Source: Candidatus Acidiferrum typicum (lineage in GTDB: Bacteria > Acidobacteriota > Terriglobia > Acidiferrales > UBA7541). From it: a stretch of DNA of 64,000 nucleotides. The notes under the pieces are model-generated. The model worked only from the letters and a program-made list of their open reading frames with translations. It was not told the origin of the DNA and searched no databases. Position numbers and translations under genes: made by a program. The stretch's first letter is position 1. Each line of letters begins with the position of its first letter. This document shows, piece by piece, positions 26,154-33,747 of this stretch. The DNA lies in assembly GCA_002478115.1 (NCBI GenBank), contig DLMH01000168.1, positions 51,322 through 115,321 on the forward strand, written 5' to 3'.

Positions 26154-26189
26154 AGTTCTTCCGGTAAGGTGATTCTACCTTTTCCGGAG

Positions 26190-27902
26190 CTAAATCGGCA
26201 GAACGGCGTTATTCCGGTCCAGTGCGCCAAGGCGCTGCGCCAGAGCCTTGCGGATAATTTTCAGCGACGTGGTAAGTGGAAAATCCTCGGAATAGACGAC
26301 GATGCCATGTACGCGCTTGTAGTTGATCAGGCGGTTGTTGCGCACGGCGATTTCGGCGCGCAAATCCTCGGTGAAAACCTGGCCGGGCTCCAGATGGATG
26401 ACCAACACCAATTGTTCGCGCAACATGGAGCGCTGCGGCCAGATGAAGTTCGCGGCGAACACGCAGAACTCCTTCACCTGCAACCCTTCAAAGGCGCTTT
26501 CCACGTCCTCGGCGTAAACGTTTTTCCCTTCTTCGGTCACGATCATGTTTTTCTTCCGGCCAAAAAGCTGCAAGTGGCCGCGGCCGTCAAACCGTCCCAT
26601 GTCGCCGGTCATCAGCCAGCCGTCCACAATCGCTTCCGCGGTCATTTGCGGCTCGTTCAAATAGCCCGCCATGACCGTTTTGCTGCGCACGGCCACTTCG
26701 CCAATCCCATCGGCGTCTGGATTTACGATGCGCACTTCCATGCCGGGCAGCGGTTTCCCGACCGTGTCCGCGCGAAAGGGCTTCAGATCGTTGACCGTGA
26801 CCGAAGTTCCCGCTTCCGTCAGTCCATAGCCGTTCGCCACGGGGATGCCCAGGTCGTAGAAGAATTGCAGCGTCTGCGGCTCCGTGAAAGCTCCGCCAAC
26901 GATAATGGCTTCCAGGCGGCCGCCAAAGGCTGCATGCACTTGCCGGAGCAGGCGGCGGCTGATGGGCAGGCGCGGGCGGCGCTTCGTCAAGGCGATGTTG
27001 ATCTTTCGTAACGCCTCGAAGACAAGTTTGCGCGCCGGCGGCAGTTCGTCGAACCTTGCTTGCAGTCCTTTTTGCAAATTCTTCAGCACCAGGGGCACCA
27101 GGCTCACATAGGTGATGTGATACTTCGCAAAGGCCTCGCGCACATATTCCGGGCGCAACGTTCGCAGATGCACCACCGCGGCGCCACAGGTGAACGGCCC
27201 CAAAAATCCCACCATGAAATCAATGGCATGGTTTGTCGGCAGAATGCTCAGGTAACGCACACCCGGCCAAAACGGATACCAGGCTGTCAGCGAAACGCAC
27301 TGTTCCAGATAATTTTCGTGCGTCATCATGCAACCCTTGGGGCTTCCGCCCGTGCCGGAGGAATAGACGATGCACGCAAGATCACCGCGCTGGCGTGGCA
27401 CAAAGCCGGGCTCGCCGGTTCCTCTTGCCTCTTCCCAACGCCGCGCTCCGGCCAGATCGGCATTGGCCAGCGCTTCCGTCACAAATATGGTTTTCACGCT
27501 GGCGGCTTCCGCGCGCCCCGGTGATCCGCTCAGTTGCCGCCAAATACCGCACTCTGTGATGAGCACGCTGGCGCCAGAGTGCTTCAGCAACTGCCACTGC
27601 TCCTCGGGCTTCAATTTGTAATCGAGCGGTACCAGCGTTCCGCCGTCATGAAATACCGCGTACGCCGAAATCAGCCATTTCGACTGGTTCGTCATGATGA
27701 TGGAAGCGCGGTCGGCGGCAGAAAACCCAGTCTCCTGCAACGCTTTCGCGAAGGGCAGCGCGCGCGCTTTGAAATCCCGGTACGTCAGGCGTTCTTTCTC
27801 TTCACCGCGGTCCGATTCGAACAAGCACACTTCGGCGGAAAAGGTATCCAGCGCTTCTTGCAGTGCTTCACCTATCGATGCGTATTGTTTCAAATCCAGC
27901 AT
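26190..27902 (-). CDS. AMP-dependent acyl-CoA/acyl-ACP synthetase (second ligase of the lipid operon)
   Basis: This 570-residue adenylate-forming enzyme has the P-loop-like A3 motif [19 protein letters not shown], the A5 motif NGYGLTEAG, the A8 hinge region ([23 protein letters not shown]) and a C-terminal Lys region ([12 protein letters not shown]). Such enzymes activate a fatty acid as acyl-adenylate and transfer it to CoA or an acyl carrier protein. The ATG at 27902 (MLDLKQY) is preferred to an upstream start 7 codons earlier. It lies about 300 nt after the acyl carrier protein gene, with a dispersed repeat in the gap, so it may have its own promoter or be a second operon segment. Confidence 0.9.
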   Translation of the reverse strand: MLDLKQYASIGEALQEALDTFSAEVCLFESDRGEEKERLTYRDFKARALPFAKALQETGFSAADRASIIMTNQSKWLISAYAVFHDGGTLVPLDYKLKPEEQWQLLKHSGASVLITECGIWRQLSGSPGRAEAASVKTIFVTEALANADLAGARRWEEARGTGEPGFVPRQRGDLACIVYSSGTGGSPKGCMMTHENYLEQCVSLTAWYPFWPGVRYLSILPTNHAIDFMVGFLGPFTCGAAVVHLRTLRPEYVREAFAKYHITYVSLVPLVLKNLQKGLQARFDELPPARKLVFEALRKINIALTKRRPRLPISRRLLRQVHAAFGGRLEAIIVGGAFTEPQTLQFFYDLGIPVANGYGLTEAGTSVTVNDLKPFRADTVGKPLPGMEVRIVNPDADGIGEVAVRSKTVMAGYLNEPQMTAEAIVDGWLMTGDMGRFDGRGHLQLFGRKKNMIVTEEGKNVYAEDVESAFEGLQVKEFCVFAANFIWPQRSMLREQLVLVIHLEPGQVFTEDLRAEIAVRNNRLINYKRVHGIVVYSEDFPLTTSLKIIRKALAQRLGALDRNNAVLPI

Positions 27903-28083
27903 GCAGACTGACCGTACTGCCAAAGTGGCAGAGTTCTCCGTGCAGGGAATATTAAAGGATAAAGCGTTGGGTACCGTGAGTCAAAAAATGCGCGTTGAAC
28001 TTATTCGGACGCCCCTCTGCTGTCGTCTATGTTCCCGTGTCAGAATCTTGCAGCTACACAGGTTGCGGAAAAACCACGCAAAT

Positions 28084-28182
28084 GTCATTCCTAGCACCGT
28101 TCGGTTTTTGAACCGGACGAGGAATCTGCTTTTCCCCCTGGTCTTTTGCGAAAAGCAGATCCCTCGCTCCGCTCGGGATGAC
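28084..28182. repeat. Dispersed palindromic intergenic repeat, copy 1
   Basis: This element of about 99 bp is closely matched by 42346-42443. Its ends are inverted repeats (GTCATTCCTAG against CTCGGGATGAC). Inside are a GAACCGG hairpin and a pair CTGCTTTTCC and GAAAAGCAG. Its minus-strand translation contains SRAERGI-type text, a known artefact of such elements. It resembles a MITE or REP element and is not protein-coding. Confidence 0.85.
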
Positions 28183-28208
28183 AATGAATTACCGTTTCCC
28201 CGCAAGCT

Positions 28209-28451
28209 CTACAAGCGCGCCTGGATGCGTTCCGCGAGCGTCTTGAAGTCGCTCACGCCCTGAACCTCGTAGTCCGGCAATTCAATCTTGAAGTGATTTT
28301 CCAGCCGCGAAAGCAGGTCCAGCGTCTGCAGGCTGTCAATTCCAAGCTTCTTGTAGAAATCATCCTCGGCTCTCAGCGAGCCTGGCGGCACCTTAAATTG
28401 CAGTGTCGCGAGTTCCAGGATTTCCCGGGTAGTCTGATCCAACGTGCGCAT
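28209..28451 (-). CDS. Acyl carrier protein
   Basis: This 80-residue acidic four-helix protein carries KLGIDSLQTLDLL. Ser40 in the DSL motif is the phosphopantetheine attachment site. It matches the normal ACP length and has the usual acidic helix II. It lies between the crotonase gene (about 146 nt upstream) and the second ligase, so it is probably a dedicated carrier for acyl chains handled by this operon rather than the housekeeping AcpP. Confidence 0.92.
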   Translation of the reverse strand: MRTLDQTTREILELATLQFKVPPGSLRAEDDFYKKLGIDSLQTLDLLSRLENHFKIELPDYEVQGVSDFKTLAERIQARL

Positions 28452-28597
28452 ACTGTATCAATTTATCATCCCCGGGGAGAGAAAGAAAACGTGGCGTGCC
28501 TATAGCAAAATCTAATCGCGCCGCGAGTTCCCTAGACTGCAGATTACGAGATTTCTTGTGGGAGCGTTCATACTTGCACCTCGCGAACGGTTTGTTG

Positions 28598-29455
28598 TCA
28601 GGGGTTTCTGGGGTGCTCTGCCACCGGCAAATGCTTCATGGGCTCGTCGGTCTCGACGAAGCGCGGCAAGCTTTCCATCACCACGGGCCGGCTGAACAAT
28701 TTGCAGAAAAGGTCGATCTCTCTCTGCAATTCCTGGTAGGGGATCGGCTTCAAGAATTTTTTGGCCGCCACGCGGGTCTCCGCGTCAAACTTCGTCACCT
28801 GCTGCGCCATGGAACGCGCCACTTGCAGCGCGTAGCCTTCGCCCGCGAGATGCGACACGAGGCCCGCCTGCTGCGCGCTTTCGGCCTTGACGGTCCGGCC
28901 GGTGAAGAGCAGATCGCGGATAAAGCCATTGCCGACGTCACGCCGCAAGCGCGGAATTCCGCCAAATCCGGGGATCAAACCGAGGCGCAGCTCCGGAAAG
29001 CCAAAGCGCGCCATTTTGTCCGCCACGATCAAGTCGCAGACCAGCGCGAGTTCCAGCCCGCCGCCCATGCACAACCCGTGCACCGCGGCGATGGTTACAA
29101 ACGGCGCCGCATCCAGCGCGTTCATCACCACATGGATACGCTTCAGGAACGCGCGCATGCCCGTCGCGCGTTTTTTTGGCGAGAGTGGCAATGCGCCCTG
29201 ATACAGCTCCTTCAAATTTGCGCCCGCGCAAAAACCACCGGGCCGCGCGCTGGTGATGACACACGCGCTGGTGATCGGAGCCAGGCTATCAAACGCGGCC
29301 ACGAACTTCTCGAGATCCGCCAGCATGACCGTGCCGATTTCATTGAGCGGCTCGAAGTCCAGCGTCAGCTCCACGACGCCATCGCGCCATTCCCAGCGCA
29401 GCGCCGCGCCGCGGAACTCTTTCACCGCGCTTCGGCTGGTACGCCCTTTGCTCAT
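28598..29455 (-). CDS. Enoyl-CoA hydratase/isomerase (crotonase) family protein
   Basis: This 285-residue crotonase-fold protein has oxyanion-hole segments GGFCAGANLKEL and GLCMGGGLELALVCD, and the substrate-loop sequence ARFGFPELRLGLIPGFGG. The second segment is followed by the usual Asp/Glu-bearing helix. Crotonases hydrate, isomerise or cleave acyl-thioesters. Which of these applies here cannot be seen. The start overlaps the ligase stop by 4 nt (ATGA), so the two are translationally coupled. In this context it might introduce or remove a double bond or hydroxyl in the chain to be reduced. Confidence 0.9.
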   Translation of the reverse strand: MSKGRTSRSAVKEFRGAALRWEWRDGVVELTLDFEPLNEIGTVMLADLEKFVAAFDSLAPITSACVITSARPGGFCAGANLKELYQGALPLSPKKRATGMRAFLKRIHVVMNALDAAPFVTIAAVHGLCMGGGLELALVCDLIVADKMARFGFPELRLGLIPGFGGIPRLRRDVGNGFIRDLLFTGRTVKAESAQQAGLVSHLAGEGYALQVARSMAQQVTKFDAETRVAAKKFLKPIPYQELQREIDLFCKLFSRPVVMESLPRFVETDEPMKHLPVAEHPRNP

Positions 29456-31128
29456 GCCTTCACGCCCGCTACCGCAGCCTGTTTCCGGTACATCTGCTCA
29501 ATTTCTTCGTGGCACTCTGCGTTGATGGCATCCCGGCGCAGTTTTCCATTCGTCGTGAGCAGGCCGTTTTCCGGTGTGAACGCCTCGCGCAGAATCGTGA
29601 AGCTGCGCACCTGCCGGTAATGCGGCAATTCCGAATTCACCAGGTCCAGCGCGGACTGAACCGCCTTGGCTTCCACGGCTCCTGTGACGAGTGCGCATAA
29701 GTAACCGCGTCCATTGCCCACAAGCACGACCTGCTGCGTCCCCGACAGGAGCTGCGCAAGCTTCTCTTCGATCGGCTCCGGTGGGACGTTGTGGCCGGAA
29801 TTCAGAATGATCAGATTCTTGATGCGCCCGCTGATTCGCCAGTTCCCGCGGGAATTCACTTCGCCTTGATCGCCGCTGTGAAACCAGCCGTCTTTCAGCA
29901 CTTTCTCCGTTTCCACGGGGCGGTTCCAGTAGCCCGGGAAGATGTTCGGGCCGCGCACCAGAATTTCGTCGTTCTCTCCGCTGCGCATCTCAATCCCTGG
30001 TATGGCTTCCCCTACGCGGCCGGGCTCCGCGGCGATCCGCGGATCGTCCAGGGTGCAAAGGGCGGTGGTCTCCGTGAGGCCGTACCCCTGCAGGACGGGA
30101 ATGCCCAGCATCAGGAAGAATTGCTGCGTCTCCGGGGCCAGCGGCGCGGAGCCGCAGATGAGCGCGCGCAGATGAGGGCCGAAGCGCTCGCGAATCTTGC
30201 GGAAAATCAGTTTGCGCCCCAGGAACAGCCAAAGGGCGTCTGAGGCGCGTTGCTGGTTCTCCTGCCCGCGCTCCCAGGCTTCGCGCGCTTTTCGGAAGAT
30301 TTTCTGGATCGCGGCGTCCCGCTTCGCAATAGCGTCGAGAACGCCCCGGCGCACCCGCTCCAGCAGCGTGGGCACATTCAGGAAGTAGTGCGGCGAGGCC
30401 ACGCGGATTTCATCGGCCAGGCGGTTCAGGTCCGTGGAAAGTGTCAGGGCGCTTTCCCGCGACATGCAGGAAAGAAGAATAATCCACGACCCCGCAAAAC
30501 TGAGCGGCAGATAGTGAAAGACGCGATCCGGCTCCCGGGTGGCGCCCATCAACTGATCCAAACGCTCTGTCGTGCAAGCCAGCATATGATCCAGATTGCG
30601 CACGTTCAGGCAGACGCCTTTCGGTTCGCCCGACGTGCCTGAAGTGTAGATGATGGTAACGAGATCTTCGGCGCGCAGCGGGTGGGGCGCGGCCGTGATG
30701 CCCTTGCCCGCGGGAACATTCCCGAGCACCTCGTCGAACGTCACGCGCACCGGCGCCTGCGGCCACACGGCGGCCACCGCTTCGCCAAGCGCCGCATCAC
30801 TCACGATGAGGAGCCGCGGGCCGCAATCTTTCATCATGCCCGCAAGTTCGCTGGCAGCTTGCCGCGCATAGAGCGGGACGACGATCGCGCCTTCCGCCAT
30901 CAACGCTAAATCGAATGCGACCCAGCGGATCGAATTCGGCCCCAGCAGCGCGCAGCGGTCCCCGGCTTGCACACCCGCCTGCCGCAAATACGCGCGGGCG
31001 CGCGCCACAAGGTCAAGCAATTCCCTGCCCGAGGCGCTGACAAATTCTTCGCCCCTGACCTCGCGCAGCACCACGCGCTCCGCCGCCTTTTGCAGCTCCG
31101 CAAAAACGTTTTCGAGGAAATTCGTCAT
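29452..31128 (-). CDS. AMP-dependent acyl-CoA/acyl-ACP synthetase (first ligase of the lipid operon)
   Basis: This 558-residue adenylate-forming enzyme has A3 motif IIYTSGTSGEPKGVCLN, A5 LQGYGLTETT, A8 SGDQGEVNSRGNWRISGRIK and a C-terminal TNGKLRRDAI with the catalytic Lys. It resembles long-chain fatty-acid ligases (FadD/FAAL type); I cannot tell CoA from ACP transfer. It starts 6 nt after the pyruvyl-transferase-like gene and overlaps the crotonase. Two ligases in one operon suggest two different acids are activated, or one is free acid and one is ACP-bound. Confidence 0.9.
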   Translation of the reverse strand: MTNFLENVFAELQKAAERVVLREVRGEEFVSASGRELLDLVARARAYLRQAGVQAGDRCALLGPNSIRWVAFDLALMAEGAIVVPLYARQAASELAGMMKDCGPRLLIVSDAALGEAVAAVWPQAPVRVTFDEVLGNVPAGKGITAAPHPLRAEDLVTIIYTSGTSGEPKGVCLNVRNLDHMLACTTERLDQLMGATREPDRVFHYLPLSFAGSWIILLSCMSRESALTLSTDLNRLADEIRVASPHYFLNVPTLLERVRRGVLDAIAKRDAAIQKIFRKAREAWERGQENQQRASDALWLFLGRKLIFRKIRERFGPHLRALICGSAPLAPETQQFFLMLGIPVLQGYGLTETTALCTLDDPRIAAEPGRVGEAIPGIEMRSGENDEILVRGPNIFPGYWNRPVETEKVLKDGWFHSGDQGEVNSRGNWRISGRIKNLIILNSGHNVPPEPIEEKLAQLLSGTQQVVLVGNGRGYLCALVTGAVEAKAVQSALDLVNSELPHYRQVRSFTILREAFTPENGLLTTNGKLRRDAINAECHEEIEQMYRKQAAVAGVKA

Positions 31129-31134
31129 AAGGAC

Positions 31135-32574
31135 TCAGCGGCCCGCCGCCAATGCCGCGGGCGTGCGATCGTACGTTTCCACCAGCTTACGCAAATTCTC
31201 GTTCAATGGCGGCAAATTGTCTTCCCAGCTCACCACACCGCGCCGCAGCGGAAACTCCGGATAGGTGCGGCGCACTTCATCTTCCAGGAAGATGGCCATG
31301 CGCGCCATGGCTTTCAGGTTGCTCACCACCGTTTTGCCGATGTTTTCGCGGATGGCTTCGGCTTCCGTCACCAGCGATTCCATCACCTGCAGCAACCGTG
31401 GCTCGAGATCGGGATCGTCCACGGTCAGGAGCAAGTGCTGGTGGCCGCGCTCGCGCATAAGGTTGCGAATGCGTTCATCCATGGTCACGCCCGCGGAAAC
31501 CACCTGCGCCGGCATGCAAGTGACGATCCCGTGATAGCGCGAGGAAACCACGTACGTGCACGCGCGCAGGATGGACACCAACTGGAACATGTCGTAATTG
31601 TCCGAAGTCAACACCGGCGTGCCGGGAATTTCCTTGGCGATTTCCCGGCACGCGACCGCGTCCAGGCGTTCCATGGCCACGAGAATCGGGAATACGCGAT
31701 GCTTCTGCAAAAATGCCTTTGCCGCTTTGGCGTAGCCGGAGACGTACTGCGCGAATTTGCGATCCACCTCGGCGCCCGATTCGAAGAAGTAGATGGTGCG
31801 GTACTGGCTGTCCTTGTAGGCGCCGGTGGTGACGTGCGCCAGATATTTTCCGATGGAGGCGCGCACGGGCCACACAAAGGGATGGATGGGACACAGCGCG
31901 AGGATCGGCGTCTTTTCGTCCCAACCCGCTTCCCGCAAGGCTTTGCGCGCGTATTCCGGCGGATGCGGTTCAAAGGTCCACGCGGTGTCCGCTCCCAATT
32001 CGTTCGGCACGCCCAGTCCGCTGAGCAATTGCTGCGATTCCAGGCTGCGGGTGATCACCAGCGATTCGCGGGTGTAGCGCGCGCACATCTGTTTGATCAG
32101 GTCGTCCATGTGGCCGGCATCGCCGCCATAGGCCACCGACAATTTGTTTTCCCCGGAGGCTATTCCCAGAGAGCCAATCATCATGGTGGTGAGAGCGTTC
32201 GCGAACTTGCTCTTGAACATGGAGCCTTCGCACGCCACCACGCCGTGATTCGCATGCACTTCGCGGAACAGAAATGGCGGGTACACGTCCGGCAAATGCA
32301 CTTGCCGCGCGCCCTCAAAATATCCCTTGGTGCGATCGAAGTTCTGCGTCATCACGCTGAAGTCGACATTCTCCGCACCCAGCACATGGCGCACCTGCCG
32401 CAGAATCTCTTGCACGCGGACGTCGCTGCCCGTGTTGCGCGTGCCGTTGTAGCCCGCGAACAGGATTTTCAGTTTTTCGCCGGGTGTCCAGCGCTTGCCG
32501 AGGCCGAACATCCAGCCAAACCGCCGGATTTCGATCAGCGCGCTGACCCAGGCAACGAGTAGAAAATCCGTCAT
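31135..32574 (-). CDS. Polysaccharide pyruvyl transferase family protein
   Basis: This 479-residue protein shows PS-pyruvyl-transferase features: an N-terminal Rossmann-like start LKILFAGYNGTRNTGSDVR, a central SVAYGGDAGHMDDLI region, and a C-terminal domain with VVSSRYHGIVTCMPAQVVSAG. Family members add pyruvate as a ketal to sugars from PEP, but many act as uncharacterised glycosyltransferase-like enzymes. The start at 32574 overlaps the SDR stop (ATGA). Its presence in a lipid operon is unusual. It could decorate a sugar headgroup, or it could be a repurposed transferase. Confidence 0.8.
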   Translation of the reverse strand: MTDFLLVAWVSALIEIRRFGWMFGLGKRWTPGEKLKILFAGYNGTRNTGSDVRVQEILRQVRHVLGAENVDFSVMTQNFDRTKGYFEGARQVHLPDVYPPFLFREVHANHGVVACEGSMFKSKFANALTTMMIGSLGIASGENKLSVAYGGDAGHMDDLIKQMCARYTRESLVITRSLESQQLLSGLGVPNELGADTAWTFEPHPPEYARKALREAGWDEKTPILALCPIHPFVWPVRASIGKYLAHVTTGAYKDSQYRTIYFFESGAEVDRKFAQYVSGYAKAAKAFLQKHRVFPILVAMERLDAVACREIAKEIPGTPVLTSDNYDMFQLVSILRACTYVVSSRYHGIVTCMPAQVVSAGVTMDERIRNLMRERGHQHLLLTVDDPDLEPRLLQVMESLVTEAEAIRENIGKTVVSNLKAMARMAIFLEDEVRRTYPEFPLRRGVVSWEDNLPPLNENLRKLVETYDRTPAALAAGR

Positions 32575-33728
32575 TCGCCCGCGCTCCCCACACTCTTCGC
32601 TTCTTGGCCGGCGGCATCCTCCGGCCAAGGCTTCGCTGGATACTTGAACTTATTCTTCCGGCTGAATTGCAACAGCGGATAGGCGTAGCTGGAAAACTTT
32701 GCCGGCGCTTCTCCCATCTCCGAAACCACCCGCGTATTATCGAACACCGTATTCCAATCCAAATATGGCCAGAAAACTTTCATCAGCGAAGCGCCATAGC
32801 CCACCGCGCCGCGCTTGAAGGCCAGCCAGTTGACCGTCTTCGAGAACGGGCCTCCCAGCCACGGCTGGTACGTTGGCTTGCTCCCGCCGCCCTGTTCCGC
32901 CAATGCGTCCGTCAATTCCTTGTAAGTCTGCGAACCCGTGCCCGAGGACAAATGATAAATCCCAAAGCCGGGCTTCTCCATCTGATGAATCTTGACGATG
33001 GCTCCGCCGACATAATTCGCCGGCACGATGTCGATCTTGTCGTCCGGGCGCAGCGGCAACACGGGCAAGCGCGCAAGCATGGCAAAGGCCTGCACCATGT
33101 CGAACTGCGACGTCTCTGGCCGGCGGCTGTCGCCCATCACGATCGCGGGCCGGAAGATGGTGTGGGGCACATCCGGCAGAAGCTGGTGCACCATGTGCTC
33201 GCTGAATTTCTTGGTGCGCGCATAAGGATCGTAATCGGAGCGGCTCCAGTCAATCGAAGCGTCTTCAGCAACAACTTCATTCTGCCGTTTCCCGGCCACC
33301 GCTACGGTGGACACGTGCGAGTAGCGCCGCAGCCCGTGACGATTCTGCGCGCGCCGCGCCAGTTGAATCACCTCGAGCGAGCCGCGCAAATTCACGTTTA
33401 AGCACTGCTTTTCGGATTTGCGGTTCAGCGAGGCCGCGCAATGCAGAATGGAATCTGTGGAATCCACCAGCGCGTGGTATTCCTCATCGTCCAAGCCGAA
33501 TCGTTCGCTGGTCAAATCGCCGCGGAAAATGCGCACGCGCGATTCGAGATACTCGAGGAATTCGGGAAACGCGAAGTGGAGTTGCAGCGATTGCCACAGG
33601 CGTTCGCGGGCTTTCTGCAGCGACTTCGCGCGCACCAGCAGGTTCAAGCGGTCCGGGTGCCCCGTGAAGAGTCCCGCCACCACATAGCTGCCGAGATATC
33701 CCGTCGAGCCCGTCAGGAAAATGGCCAT
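32571..33728 (-). CDS. SDR thioester-reductase-like (NAD_binding_4) protein
   Basis: This 385-residue protein begins with the extended-SDR nucleotide motif FLTGSTGYLGSYV (TGxxGxxG at 6-13). It contains a HVSTVAVAG strand and YARTKKFSE, the YxxxK catalytic pair. The overall layout matches the NAD_binding_4 family that reduces acyl thioesters to aldehydes or alcohols. It lies 19 nt after the acyl-reductase fusion. A second reductase beside a fatty-acyl reductase suggests stepwise reduction, or action on two different chains. The substrate is unknown. Confidence 0.88.
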   Translation of the reverse strand: MAIFLTGSTGYLGSYVVAGLFTGHPDRLNLLVRAKSLQKARERLWQSLQLHFAFPEFLEYLESRVRIFRGDLTSERFGLDDEEYHALVDSTDSILHCAASLNRKSEKQCLNVNLRGSLEVIQLARRAQNRHGLRRYSHVSTVAVAGKRQNEVVAEDASIDWSRSDYDPYARTKKFSEHMVHQLLPDVPHTIFRPAIVMGDSRRPETSQFDMVQAFAMLARLPVLPLRPDDKIDIVPANYVGGAIVKIHQMEKPGFGIYHLSSGTGSQTYKELTDALAEQGGGSKPTYQPWLGGPFSKTVNWLAFKRGAVGYGASLMKVFWPYLDWNTVFDNTRVVSEMGEAPAKFSSYAYPLLQFSRKNKFKYPAKPWPEDAAGQEAKSVGSAGE

Positions 33729-33747
33729 ATGAGGATCGCGTTGCGGC

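Noticed and set aside
27981..28205. Minus-strand ORF in the intergenic repeat (and 42289-42483)
   Set aside because: Its sequence is the HPERSEG-type translation of the palindromic repeat, not a gene.
28496..32562. Long plus-strand ORFs at 28496-29620 and 30967-32562
   Set aside because: They are antisense to crotonase, ligase and pyruvyl-transferase-like genes with clear domains; GC-rich DNA gives such open shadows.
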